From positions 1-59,924 of the forward strand of contig NZ_JADPUN010000079.1 of assembly GCF_015690345.1 (NCBI RefSeq): DNA of 59,924 nt, written 5' to 3'. This document shows, one piece after another, positions 25,759-34,878 of this stretch (the first letter of the stretch is position 1; each line of letters starts with the position of its first letter). Made by a program: the position numbers and the translations under genes. Under the pieces are notes generated by a model, which had not been told where the DNA came from, did not search any database, and saw nothing but the letters and a program-made list of their open reading frames with translations. This DNA is from Plantactinospora alkalitolerans (GTDB lineage Bacteria > Actinomycetota > Actinomycetes > Mycobacteriales > Micromonosporaceae).

Positions 25759-28227
25759 TCACACGACCAGGTTGACCAGCCGGGGAGCACGGACGATCAC
25801 CTTCTTGACGGCGGCCCCACGCAGCGCCTGCCGCACGGGGTCGGCGGCCCGGACCAGCTCCTCCAGGGCCGCGTCCTCCACCGTCGCCGGAACCTCGAGA
25901 CGCGCCCGCACCTTGCCGTTGACCTGGACCACGCAGGTGACGGTCTCGGTGACCAGCAGCGCCGGATCCGCCTCCGGCCAGCCGGCCTCGCAGACCGACG
26001 CGGGACGGCCCAGCCGCTCCCAGCACTCCTCGGCGGTGAAGGGGGCGAAGCACGACAGCATCCGCACCAGCGCCTCGGTGCCTTCCCGTACCCCGGGATC
26101 CTTCGGCCCGGGCTTGCCGTCCACCGCCCGGCGCAGCGACGAGGTCAGCTGCATCAGGCGCGCGATGGCGACGTTGAGCCGTCGGCCCTCCATCAGGGTG
26201 GTGGTCTCGGCGACCAGGTGGTGTACCTCCTTGCGCAGCGCCGAGTCGCCGTCGGCCGGCGCGGCGTCGACCGGTACCGCGCCCACCTCGCCGGCCAGTC
26301 GCCACACCCGGGCCAGCCACTTGACCGCACCGGTCGGCGACACGTCCGCCCAGTCGATGTCGTCCTCCGGAGGCCCGGCGAAGAGCATCGTGACCCGCAC
26401 CGCGTCGGGGCCGTGCGCGCTGATCTGCTCCTGGAGGTTCACCAGGTTGCCCAGGGTCTTGCTCATCGCCTTGCCGTTCATCACGACCTGGCCCTGGTTG
26501 ATCAGGCGCCGGAACGGCTCGACGAAGGGCAGGTAGCCCATGTCGTGCAGGACCTTGGTCATGAACCGCGCGTAGATCAGGTGGCCGGTCGAGTGCTCAC
26601 GCCCGCCGACGTACTCGTCCACCGGCAGCCATCGCTCGATGCCGGCCGGGTCGAACGGCCCCTCGTCGTACCCGGCGTTGGGGTAGCGCATGAAGTACCA
26701 CGACGAGTCGACGAAGGTGTCCATGGTGTCGGTGTCCCGGCGGGCCTGGGTCCCGCAGCGGGGGCACGGAACGGCCGCCCACGCCTCGGCGCTCGCCAGC
26801 GGTGACCTGCCGTCTTTCGGGCGCAGTTGGTATCCGGAGTCGGGCAGCACGACAGGCAGCTCGTCGTCCGGCACCGGAACCTCGCCGCAGTCCGGGCAGT
26901 GCACGATCGGGATCGGGGTACCCCAGTAGCGCTGCCGCGACAGCAGCCAGTCCCGCAGCCGGTAGGTCACCGCCTTCTCGGCGACACCCCGCTCGGCCAG
27001 CGCGGCGACGATCTTCCCACCGCCCTCGGTGTGCGGCAGGTTGTCGTAGGGGCCGGACTGCACAAGGGTTCCCGGCCCGGCGGTCGCCACCCCGGTTGTT
27101 TCCGGGTCGGGTTCGCCGGTGTCCACCACCGTGCGCACCGGCAGGCCGAACGCCTTCGCGAAGTCCAGGTCCCGCTGGTCGTGCGCGGGCACCGCCATCA
27201 CCGCGCTGGTGCCGTACCCGGAGAGGACGTAGTCGGAGGCGTAGACCGGGATCCGCTCGCCGTTGACCGGGTTGACGGCATGCCGGCCGAGGAAGACTCC
27301 CGTCTTCGGCCGATCCTTGGCCAGCCGGTCGATCTCGTTGGCCGTGCGTACCTCGGCCCGGTACGCCTCGAACTCGTCCCGCCGCTCGGCGACGCACAGC
27401 TCGTCGGCGAGCGGGGAGTCCGCCGCCACGACGAAGAAGGTCGCCCCGAACAGGGTGTCCGGGCGGGTGGTGAAGACCCGTATCGGCGCCTCGCGGCCCT
27501 CGACCACGAAGTCGATGTGCGCGCCCTCGGACCGGCCGATCCAGTTGCGCTGCATCGCCAGTACGTCGTCCGGCCACTTGCCTTCCAGTTGGGCCATGTC
27601 GTCGAGCAGGCGCTGGGCGTACGCCGTGGTGCGGAAGAACCACTGCGTCAGGTCGCGTTGCTGGACCACCGAGCCGCACCGTTCGCACTGGCCCCCGATC
27701 ACCTGCTCGTTCGCCAGCACCGTGCTGTCCACCGGGCACCAGTTCACCGGGGCGGAGCGCCGGAATGCCAGATCGCGTTCGAACATGCGCAGGAACAGCC
27801 ACTGGTTCCAGCGGTAGTATTCCGGGTCCGACGTGTGGAAACGGCTACGCCAGTCGAACGATATTCCGAGCCGGTGGAATGACTCGGCCTGGACGTCGAT
27901 ATTGCGGTACGTCCATTCCTTCGGATCCATGTCCCGCTTCAATGCGGCATTCTCGGCCGGCAGGCCGAAAGAATCCCAGCCGATCGGGTTCAGCACGTTC
28001 GCCCCGCGCATGCGGGTGAACCGTGCGATGCTGTCGCCGATCGAATAAACCTCTGCGTGCCCCATGTGAAGATCACCGGAGGGGTACGGGAACATGCTGA
28101 CAACGTAGGAACGGGGTCGCCCTGGGGACCCGTTATCGGTCGGTCCCTCGGCCTCGAACGTGCCCCGGTCCTCCCAGAACTCCAGCCATTTCTCGATGAT
28201 GGCCTGAGGGTTGTAACTGTCCTCCAC
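25759..28227 (-). CDS. leuS: Leucyl-tRNA synthetase inside the biosynthetic cluster
   Basis: 822 residues. Class I landmarks: HMGH at 54-57 (HIGH motif), the Zn-type CERCGSVV, editing-domain [15 protein letters not shown] and [20 protein letters not shown] (Ser replaces the usual second Gly of GTGA), [17 protein letters not shown], and KAMSKTLGN near residue 585 in place of KMSKS. Charging of tRNA-Leu therefore looks possible. It is shorter than the ~950-residue housekeeping actinobacterial enzyme I would expect and lies within a secondary-metabolite cluster, so it may be a second, drug-insensitive LeuRS (self-resistance) or a supplier of Leu-tRNA to the pathway. The ATG follows a GGTGGAGGAC-type context. 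Not obviously in one operon with the upstream acyl-CoA dehydrogenase gene (299-base gap). Confidence 0.93.
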   Translation of the reverse strand: MEDSYNPQAIIEKWLEFWEDRGTFEAEGPTDNGSPGRPRSYVVSMFPYPSGDLHMGHAEVYSIGDSIARFTRMRGANVLNPIGWDSFGLPAENAALKRDMDPKEWTYRNIDVQAESFHRLGISFDWRSRFHTSDPEYYRWNQWLFLRMFERDLAFRRSAPVNWCPVDSTVLANEQVIGGQCERCGSVVQQRDLTQWFFRTTAYAQRLLDDMAQLEGKWPDDVLAMQRNWIGRSEGAHIDFVVEGREAPIRVFTTRPDTLFGATFFVVAADSPLADELCVAERRDEFEAYRAEVRTANEIDRLAKDRPKTGVFLGRHAVNPVNGERIPVYASDYVLSGYGTSAVMAVPAHDQRDLDFAKAFGLPVRTVVDTGEPDPETTGVATAGPGTLVQSGPYDNLPHTEGGGKIVAALAERGVAEKAVTYRLRDWLLSRQRYWGTPIPIVHCPDCGEVPVPDDELPVVLPDSGYQLRPKDGRSPLASAEAWAAVPCPRCGTQARRDTDTMDTFVDSSWYFMRYPNAGYDEGPFDPAGIERWLPVDEYVGGREHSTGHLIYARFMTKVLHDMGYLPFVEPFRRLINQGQVVMNGKAMSKTLGNLVNLQEQISAHGPDAVRVTMLFAGPPEDDIDWADVSPTGAVKWLARVWRLAGEVGAVPVDAAPADGDSALRKEVHHLVAETTTLMEGRRLNVAIARLMQLTSSLRRAVDGKPGPKDPGVREGTEALVRMLSCFAPFTAEECWERLGRPASVCEAGWPEADPALLVTETVTCVVQVNGKVRARLEVPATVEDAALEELVRAADPVRQALRGAAVKKVIVRAPRLVNLVV

Positions 28228-28526
28228 CGTTCCCGACCCCTTACGTCACGCGGACTACATGTGCTTAGGAAAGCACGAGGAGTGCCTGCTGTGTGTCACG
28301 CCTACCATTCAGAGTTCTCTAAAGCTGCGGCGCCCGCGCCGACGGTCAATCATATCGGCTGCCTCCGGCGGTGTTCCCGGACCCACGGCGCCGCCACGGC
28401 CGATCGGCGGCACCGGCGTACCGCGCCAACTCGTCGGGAAGCCACGACCTGGCGTTATGAGGACCGGGTCAGGCTACCCGCTGGTACTTGTTGATCAGTC
28501 CGTTGCATCGTCGGGCCCGCGCCGGT
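28228..28526 (-). promoter_or_regulatory. Leader region of the LeuRS gene with a small stem-loop
   Basis: 299 bases between the LeuRS start and the acyl-CoA dehydrogenase stop. It has a stem-loop GTGCTT-agga-AAGCAC (28261-28276) about 34 bases before the LeuRS ATG. I searched for the T-box core (TGGNACCGCG) and see only a poor resemblance (TTGGCGCGGTACG on the minus strand), so a T-box is not claimed. Confidence 0.3.
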
Positions 28527-29717
28527 TCAGCGCAGCAGAGTGACCGCGGTGTCCATCATGCACAGGGCGCCATTGGTCACCAGCAGACGATCGTTGGCGT
28601 AGTTCAGGCTCGCCGATCGGAGGTCCCGGAATACCCGTTCCAGCGGCAGCGGTGAGTCCCGCCGGTAGGCCAACCCGAGGCCGCCGACCTGCACCATCCG
28701 GTCGACGGCCTGGAAGGTCAGCTCCGCGGCCAGCACCTTGAGCGAGTTCAGGTGCAACTGGGTGGCGGTGCCGCTCAGCGGCTCGCCCGCGCGGCGGGCC
28801 GTCACGACCTCGGCGAGGGCGGCGTGCAGGTAGGCGCTCACCGCCTCCAGATCGAGCCGGATCCGCGCCAGCCGCTCGGCGACCAGCGGTGACCCCAGGT
28901 CGATCGAGGAAGGCCGGTCCGGCGACCGCAGCATCCGGAGCAGTCCCGCGTACGCTGCCCGCGCCCCGCCCAGCCAGCAGGCCGCCCAGCCGAGGTGACC
29001 GGCCGGCACCATGGACTCGATGGTGATCGCCCGGAAGCCGCCGGGCTCGCCGAGCAACTGGTCGGCGCCGACCCGACCGGTGATGGAGAACCCCAGGCTG
29101 TGCGTGCCGCGCATGCCCAGCGGATCCCAGTTGCCCCGGCCGGCCAGGGTGAGCTGGTCCCGGTCGGCGTAGACCAGGCTGACCTCGTGCGCCGTCGCGT
29201 CCGGTGAGGTCCGCATGGTGATCAGGAAGCCGTCCGCGTACTCGCCGCCGGTGACGACCGGCGCCATCCGGTCGATGAGCAGGTCGTCGTCCTGACGGGT
29301 GATCGCGGCGTCCGCACTGAGCAGATGTCCACCCTTGCCGGCCTCGGTGGTCACCGAGGCCAGGTACACGTCGCCGGCGGCGATCCGGGGGAGCAGCCGG
29401 TCCCGCAGCGGCGCGGACGCGTGGTGCAACAGCACGTCGACCTGCTGGCAGTGCATCGCCCAGATCATGGCGGTGGAGAGGCACTCGGCGGCCAGCTCGC
29501 CGGCGATCTCCACCAGGTCGGCCAGGTCACCGCCGAGACCGCCGTACCGCTGTGGGACCAGCAGGCCCAGCAGTCCACTCTTGCGCAGCGCGGCCAGGTT
29601 GTCGGTGGGGAAGGCTGCCGTCAGGTCGACCTCGCGGGCGTGCTGGCGCAGCACCGGCAGCACCGCGTCCAACAGTTCGGCGCGCTCTGCCGGCGGCAGT
29701 GCGGGGCGGGTCATCAT
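28527..29717 (-). CDS. Acyl-CoA dehydrogenase-like flavoprotein (stand-alone)
   Basis: 396 residues. The start ATG-ATG (29717) follows an ideal AAGGAGGATC site. The three-part acyl-CoA dehydrogenase layout is visible: helical N-terminus (LRKSGLLGLLVPQRYGGLGGDL), STAMIWAMHCQQ, central beta domain (YLASVTTEAGKGGHLL, DPLGMRGTHSLGFSI), and C-terminal helices with HLNSLKVLAAELTFQAVDRMVQVGGLGLAYRRDSPLPLERVFRD. It should use FAD to form a C=C (or hydroxylate) next to a thioester carbonyl. It is a clear paralogue of the C-terminal half of the fusion protein at 32448-34856. It follows the KAS III-like gene with a 41-base gap, so the two are co-transcribed. Whether it acts on CoA or carrier-bound substrates is not visible. 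Confidence 0.87.
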   Translation of the reverse strand: MMTRPALPPAERAELLDAVLPVLRQHAREVDLTAAFPTDNLAALRKSGLLGLLVPQRYGGLGGDLADLVEIAGELAAECLSTAMIWAMHCQQVDVLLHHASAPLRDRLLPRIAAGDVYLASVTTEAGKGGHLLSADAAITRQDDDLLIDRMAPVVTGGEYADGFLITMRTSPDATAHEVSLVYADRDQLTLAGRGNWDPLGMRGTHSLGFSITGRVGADQLLGEPGGFRAITIESMVPAGHLGWAACWLGGARAAYAGLLRMLRSPDRPSSIDLGSPLVAERLARIRLDLEAVSAYLHAALAEVVTARRAGEPLSGTATQLHLNSLKVLAAELTFQAVDRMVQVGGLGLAYRRDSPLPLERVFRDLRSASLNYANDRLLVTNGALCMMDTAVTLLR

Positions 29718-29758
29718 GATCCTCCTTGTCGGTTGCGTCCGGACGACCTGCACCACGA

Positions 29759-30697
29759 TCAGGCGGCGACGTATTCCGCGACGATCAGCGACCACGACTG
29801 CGGGGTGGAGCTGAGCAGCAGCAGGCGGTCCGCCGGGTCGAGGTCGCCGCGCTCCATCAGGGTGGACAGACTGATCAGGAGGTCGGCCGAGAAGCAGTGC
29901 CCCAGGTCGGCGACCCAGGGTGCGTAGGCCTGTTCCGGGGTGCAGCGTGCTGCCGTGGTGAGAAAGGCTCTCGACGTACGCCCGAAGTTGCCGGTGAGGA
30001 AGTACCGGCACTCGGCCGGCGGTACGCCGGATTCCGCGGACACCCGGTTCAGCGCCCGCCCGATCTTCTGCATGATGGCCCGACCCAGCGCCAACTGGCT
30101 CGACGTGACACCGAGATCTGCCTTCACCTCGGTGGACATCCCGAGTATGCGGAACCCCTCGGCGACCGGCTCGGCGGTGAGGACGCATGCGGCGGCCGAG
30201 TCACTGAGGACGGTCGTGCCGTGGGTCAGGAACCGGCCGGTGGTATCGGCGACGCGGTCGGCCGTGATGAACAGTACGGTGCCGAGGCCCTCGGTCGCCA
30301 TCAGCGCCCGGGCCACTTTCAGCCCCGCGCCCAGGTTGCCGCAGCCACCGCTACTGATCAGCACGGCGGGCGTGTCGACGAGCCCGAGCTCGCTCTGCAC
30401 CTGCCGCATCTGTCGCGCCACCGGCTCGGTGGTCGGCGTGTCGGTGCAGTAGACCAACATGTCGACGGGTGAGCCGGAGAGGCCCTCGACCACCGGCCGG
30501 GCGGCCGCGACCGCGAGCTCCGCCACCGGCCGCTCGTCGACCAGGTGGTGCCGGATCCCCTGCTCGCACAGGTTGTCCAACTCGTCGCGGACCTCCGGGT
30601 CCGTGGTGTCGCCGATCGGCACCGGCTCACCCAGGACGTAGGACAGGCGGGACGCGTAGAGCATCGCGCGTCGCCCATCGTTGGCACCGTTCGGCAA
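29759..30697 (-). CDS. Second KAS III-like protein with the same altered triad
   Basis: 312 residues from a TTG with GGGGGAAAT just upstream. An in-frame ATG 11 codons later (30664) is an alternative that would align well with the start of the paralogue at 24784. Matching landmarks: SSGGCGNLGAGLKVARALMA (nucleophile Cys), TVLFITADRV, VLSDSAAACVLTAEP, LTGNFGRTSRAF and LGHCFSADLLISL. The shared GN(Y/F)G and GHCFSAD motifs show that the two proteins form one subfamily, probably carrier-protein acyltransferases or C-C/C-N bond-forming enzymes. Divergent from the condensation-like gene. Confidence 0.72.
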   Translation of the reverse strand: MPNGANDGRRAMLYASRLSYVLGEPVPIGDTTDPEVRDELDNLCEQGIRHHLVDERPVAELAVAAARPVVEGLSGSPVDMLVYCTDTPTTEPVARQMRQVQSELGLVDTPAVLISSGGCGNLGAGLKVARALMATEGLGTVLFITADRVADTTGRFLTHGTTVLSDSAAACVLTAEPVAEGFRILGMSTEVKADLGVTSSQLALGRAIMQKIGRALNRVSAESGVPPAECRYFLTGNFGRTSRAFLTTAARCTPEQAYAPWVADLGHCFSADLLISLSTLMERGDLDPADRLLLLSSTPQSWSLIVAEYVAA

Positions 30698-30967
30698 ATT
30701 TCCCCCGTGGTTCGACGATCAGGCGTCCGCCGTGGGCCAACCCGGCGCGCGGGTCCGGCCCGGCTTGACGCCAAGTGGGGCATCGTGAGGGAAAAATAGT
30801 TGACTACGTCGATCTGGGCAAGGCATCGGGGTGAGGACGGATGAACTGGTACCAACCAGCACCGGTTGCCCGAACCCCAACATAGTAGTACGAAAACCCT
30901 TGACGTTCCCGACGAGTGCCCAGACCCTATGTGGGTCGCAGGGCGAGCAGCGGAACGGAGACCTGCC
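30698..30967. promoter_or_regulatory. Divergent control region with a possible 14-codon leader ORF
   Basis: 270 bases between two divergent cluster genes. On the plus strand an ATG at 30841 follows GGGGTGAGG and opens a 14-codon frame ending at 30885 (MNWYQPAPVARTPT). Its start overlaps a small hairpin CTGGT-acca-ACCAG. I cannot place promoters with confidence. Confidence 0.35.
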
Positions 30968-32263
30968 GTGGAATCACTGTACGTCCGGGTACGGCACGGG
31001 GTGGACCGAGAGGCTCCGATGACCTGGGGTCAGCTCACCCAGCAGGCCATCTACGACCTCACGGCGGAGGAGTCGTACCGGCAGACCCAGAAGCGATCGG
31101 TCGAACTGCCTCCGGGAGTGCCGCCGCAGCGGATCGCGACGGCGGTGCAGAGCGTGCTCGAGCGCCACGAGAGCCTGCGTACCCTCTTCTCGGCGGACCG
31201 GCGTCAGCGGGTACAGCCGCACGTCGAGTTGTCGGTGCCGATTGCCGCGGCGGGGTCGGACGACGAGGCGCATCGCATCCACACCGACCTGTACCAGCGT
31301 TCCTTCGACTTCGACGCCCTGCCGGTGCGGTTCGGTGTGCTGAACAGAGCCGATGGTTCGGCCACCCTGCTGATCGCGGCGTCCCACCTGGCGATCGACG
31401 CGTTCGCCGGGGACAGTCTCGCCGACGAGCTGCGCCGGCTGTGCGGGCCCGACGACCTCGGCGTGCTGCCGGACCCGGTGGGCCATCCGGTGGACCGGAC
31501 CCGGTTCGAAGGGTCGCCGGCCGGCCGGGCGCTGTCGCGCCGGAACATCGGTCGTTGGCAACGGCTCCACGAGGACGGCGTGGCCAGCACGCCCGCGCCC
31601 ACCCTGCCCGGCCTCACTCCCCGGTTCCACACCGGCACGCTGGTCTCGCCCACCCTGCGTCGGGCGATGCCCGCCGCGTCGTCCCGGTTGGGGGCCTCGT
31701 CGGCGGTGGTTCTGCTGGCGGCGGTGAGCAGCGTGCTGGGTGACCTCTTCGGCGTCCCGAGGGTGGCCGCCCGGATCGCCTACAGCAACCGCACCGACCC
31801 GCTCGACCTGGGGATCGAGACGCTGATGCAGTGGGGCCTGACCATCGTCGACGTACGGGGCACGGCCCAGGACGTGGTGCGCTCGGCATTCCGGGAGACG
31901 CTGCGCGCGTCGGCCGCTGCCCGGTACGACATCTACGAACTGTTCGAGACGCTGTCGGGCGAGCGCTGTCCGCCGGACCATCGCTTCATGCCGCAGATAT
32001 TCCTCAACTACTTCGACGGCGCGAACACCGCGACGATGCCGCCGGAGGACGACGACGGCCCGGTGCCGGAGAGCACGTTCAGCAGCGTGCCCAGCCACGA
32101 GCACGACAGCGACAGCCTGTATTTCCTCTTTGCGTCGCCGTCCCGGAAGGCGATCACCCTGCATTACATGATCGATACGCGGATGCTGTCCCTGGCCGAT
32201 GTCGAGGCATCGGCCCGGGCACTCGAGGAATGGGTGGTGACAGCGGCGCGGTCCGATCACTGA
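30968..32263 (+). CDS. Condensation-domain-like (CoA/carrier-dependent acyltransferase fold) protein
   Basis: 431 residues from a GTG with CGGAG about 8 bases upstream. The size and layout match a single NRPS condensation-type domain: an N-terminal lobe with RHESLRTLF, the active-site region IAASHLAIDAFAGDSLADEL, and a C-lobe with RIAYSNRTDPLDLGIETLMQW and FLNYFDG. The catalytic motif HHxxxDG reads SHLAIDA: the first His is Ser139, the catalytic second His is H140, Asp is D144 and Gly is lost. It may still make amide or ester bonds between carrier-bound acyl groups and an amine. No NRPS modules are nearby, so it would act in trans, perhaps with the ACP at 34879. Confidence 0.72.
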   Translation: MESLYVRVRHGVDREAPMTWGQLTQQAIYDLTAEESYRQTQKRSVELPPGVPPQRIATAVQSVLERHESLRTLFSADRRQRVQPHVELSVPIAAAGSDDEAHRIHTDLYQRSFDFDALPVRFGVLNRADGSATLLIAASHLAIDAFAGDSLADELRRLCGPDDLGVLPDPVGHPVDRTRFEGSPAGRALSRRNIGRWQRLHEDGVASTPAPTLPGLTPRFHTGTLVSPTLRRAMPAASSRLGASSAVVLLAAVSSVLGDLFGVPRVAARIAYSNRTDPLDLGIETLMQWGLTIVDVRGTAQDVVRSAFRETLRASAAARYDIYELFETLSGERCPPDHRFMPQIFLNYFDGANTATMPPEDDDGPVPESTFSSVPSHEHDSDSLYFLFASPSRKAITLHYMIDTRMLSLADVEASARALEEWVVTAARSDH

Positions 32264-32447
32264 TGAACGGTCGGCCGCGGGCCATAGCGCCCCGCCAATG
32301 CGTGTCAGCAGGGAACAGGGCGATGGGGTACCGTGACACAAAGGGCAGCGACCGCCAGCCGAGCGGCACACCGTCCTATGGGCGCGGTGAAGCCATCCAG
32401 CAGCAGAGCCTGCCGAGGTCGCCCGCCCCATCACGGGGGAGTAGCTG

Positions 32448-34856
32448 TTGGATCTGACATCTCAGGCGTCGACGCTTGTCAAGATCATGGGCGGTGCTTC
32501 GTGCTACGTCTACGACCTTGACGATGTGCTGGCCGCAGCGGGAGAACTTCGTTCTGCGGTGCCCTCGGGATCGCAGCTCTACTATTCATTGAAAGCGAAT
32601 CCTCATCCGGCTGTGGCCGGTGTGCTCGCCGAGTGCGGCTTCCGGGCCGAGGTAAGCTCGGTCGGCGAGCTGGACCAGGCCCGCCGTGCGGGATTCTCGG
32701 CTGCCGAGGCAATTTTCACCGGCCCCGGAAAGACGGAACAAGACCTGCGCAGTGCGATTACCCGTGGGGTGCGGACCTTTTCCTGCGAGTCGGTAAACGA
32801 CCTGCGCAGACTGGAGGGACAGGCGTTTCAGGCCGGTGAACCGCCCCGGGTTCTCCTCCGGATCAACGGGCTGGACACGGGCAATGCGAGCGGGCTCCGC
32901 ATGGCCAACACCTCGTCCCAGTTCGGCCTGACGCCGGACGACATCGAACGTGCCCTCGCCCAGGCCAGGACGGTGCGCGTCGTCGGGATGCACTTCTACA
33001 CGATCTCCAACGCCCAGGACGCGCAGGCGTTGGTGAACGAGCACCTGTTCAACCTCGGCGCCGCACACCGGTTGGCCGGCGAGTTCGGAATTCCACTCGA
33101 CCTGCTGGACCTCGGCGGCGGGTTCGCCTCACCCTACGCACGTCCGGGATCGCGCCCGGACTACCGGGCCCTGCGCCCGGCGGTAGAGGCGGAGGCTGCC
33201 CGCCTGGGTCTGACCGGCACCACGCTGGCCTTCGAGTCCGGTCGCTTCCTGGTGGGCGGCAGTGGCTCACTGCTCACCGAGGTCGTCGACGTCAAGCAGA
33301 GCCGGTCGAAGACCTACGTCGTCCTGGCGAGCGGCATCAACCACCTGGGCGGGATGTCCGGGCTGCGACGGCTCCCACCGGCGTCCGCCGTCTTCGAGAA
33401 TCTGACGCCGCCGCAGGGAGAACCGGAGCCGGTGACCCTGGTCGGTCCGCTGTGCACGCCGGTCGACATCCTGTCCGCGCAGAGCGCCATGCCCAGGCCC
33501 CGGATCGGCGACGTCCTGCGAGTCCCGAACGTGGGTGCGTACGGGTTGACCGCGAGCCTGGTCGGATTCCTCGGTCACGACGCGCCGACGGAAGTGGCGA
33601 TGCGGGCCGGCGAGGTCGTGACGGTGGGCCGGTTGCGGCTCAGCCGGGAGGATGAGCAGACGGCCGGGCAGAGCGTCTCCGCGCAGGACGTCGCCCGTCG
33701 CCTTCAGCCACTCCTCGCCCAGCATGCCCCGGCTGCCGACGCGTCCGCCGAGGTTTCCGAGGCGTCGCTGACGGCGTTGCGGGGGAGCGGGCTGTTCGGG
33801 CTGCTCGTGCCGAAGTCCCACGGTGGGCTCGGTGGGAGCCTCCGCGACATGGCAGAGGTCGCGACGATCCTCGGCGCCGGCTGCGTCTCCACCGCGATGA
33901 TCTGGGCGATGCACTGCCAGCAGGTCGATGCCGTGGTCCGCTTCGGTCCAGCCGAGCTGCGGGAGCGGGTGTTGCCGGAAATCGCCAGGGGTGAGTGCTA
34001 CATCGCCTCGGTGACGTCGGAGCGCGCGAAGGGCGGAGATCTTCTCACCAGTGCCGAGGGCCTGGTCGACCACGGCGACCGCCTCTGGCTGGAACGCGAC
34101 GCGCCGATCGTGACCGGTGGCCTGCATGCCGACGCGTACCTGGTGACCATGCGGTCCGCACCGGAGGCACCGCCGAACCGGGTCACCCTGGTCTGGGCCG
34201 ACCGTGCGGCAATGGCTGTCGAGCGGCTGCGCCCGTGGGACACCCTGGGCATGCGGGGCACCGAGAGCGTCGGCCTCAACCTGCGCGGTTTCGTCCCCAG
34301 ATCCGCGGTGATCGGCGACGAGGGGGACTTCCGGGCCATCGCGTTGGAGAGCTTCGTGCCGGTCGGGCACATCGGCTGGGCCGCTGCCTGGCTCGGCGCC
34401 GCCCGCGGCGGACTGGCCCGCGTGGCGTCCAGTATGCGCAGCCGGGAGAGGTCGAGCGTGCCCGCCGCCCAGTCGGATCTGGCGCAGGCCAGGCTGGCCG
34501 AGGTGCGCAGCAAACTCGAGGCGGTCAGCGCGTACCTGTGGCAGGTGGTGGCAGAGGTCGAGGAGCTGCGGTCGCTCGGGCGGCGGCCGGACGCACCGGC
34601 GACGCAGATCCACCTGAACACGCTCAAGGTGCTCGCCTCGACGCTCACCTACCAGGCCATCGACGAGTGTGTGCAGCTCGTCGGCCTCAACCATGGCTAC
34701 CGGCGCGACAGCGATCTGCGGTTGGAGTCACTTCTGCGTGACCTTCGGTCGGCGAGCCTGAACTTCTCGAACGATCGCGTCCTGGTCGCCTCCGGTGTGC
34801 TCGGACTCGTGGACACGAACGTGCAGCTCGTGGCGCGACCCGGATTCGATTGGTGA
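32448..34856 (+). CDS. Fusion of a BtrK-like PLP decarboxylase and an acyl-CoA dehydrogenase-like domain
   Basis: 802 residues from a TTG (GGGGGAG 6-8 bases upstream). Residues 1-~395 are a fold-III PLP decarboxylase of the Orn/DAP decarboxylase superfamily: K49 in YYSLKANPHP (PLP Schiff base), GMHFYTIS, LDLLDLGGGFASPY (phosphate), FESGRFLVGG and GPLCTPVDIL with the catalytic-type Cys. It resembles BtrK and exosortase-associated decarboxylases, which act on ACP-bound substrates. Residues ~410-802 match the stand-alone acyl-CoA dehydrogenase at 28527-29717 (STAMIWAMHCQQVD, DTLGMRGTESVGLNL, HLNTLKVLASTLTYQAID, YRRDSDLRLESLLRDLRSASLNF). The single reading frame has no frameshift sign. Followed by ACP and ligase genes. 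Confidence 0.87.
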   Translation: MDLTSQASTLVKIMGGASCYVYDLDDVLAAAGELRSAVPSGSQLYYSLKANPHPAVAGVLAECGFRAEVSSVGELDQARRAGFSAAEAIFTGPGKTEQDLRSAITRGVRTFSCESVNDLRRLEGQAFQAGEPPRVLLRINGLDTGNASGLRMANTSSQFGLTPDDIERALAQARTVRVVGMHFYTISNAQDAQALVNEHLFNLGAAHRLAGEFGIPLDLLDLGGGFASPYARPGSRPDYRALRPAVEAEAARLGLTGTTLAFESGRFLVGGSGSLLTEVVDVKQSRSKTYVVLASGINHLGGMSGLRRLPPASAVFENLTPPQGEPEPVTLVGPLCTPVDILSAQSAMPRPRIGDVLRVPNVGAYGLTASLVGFLGHDAPTEVAMRAGEVVTVGRLRLSREDEQTAGQSVSAQDVARRLQPLLAQHAPAADASAEVSEASLTALRGSGLFGLLVPKSHGGLGGSLRDMAEVATILGAGCVSTAMIWAMHCQQVDAVVRFGPAELRERVLPEIARGECYIASVTSERAKGGDLLTSAEGLVDHGDRLWLERDAPIVTGGLHADAYLVTMRSAPEAPPNRVTLVWADRAAMAVERLRPWDTLGMRGTESVGLNLRGFVPRSAVIGDEGDFRAIALESFVPVGHIGWAAAWLGAARGGLARVASSMRSRERSSVPAAQSDLAQARLAEVRSKLEAVSAYLWQVVAEVEELRSLGRRPDAPATQIHLNTLKVLASTLTYQAIDECVQLVGLNHGYRRDSDLRLESLLRDLRSASLNFSNDRVLVASGVLGLVDTNVQLVARPGFDW

Positions 34857-34878
34857 CGCAAACGGTGCTGGAGGATCA

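Noticed and set aside
28228-28526. T-box riboswitch before the LeuRS gene
   Set aside because: Only a poor match to the T-box core (TGGNACCGCG) and no recognisable stem I; a small hairpin alone is not evidence.
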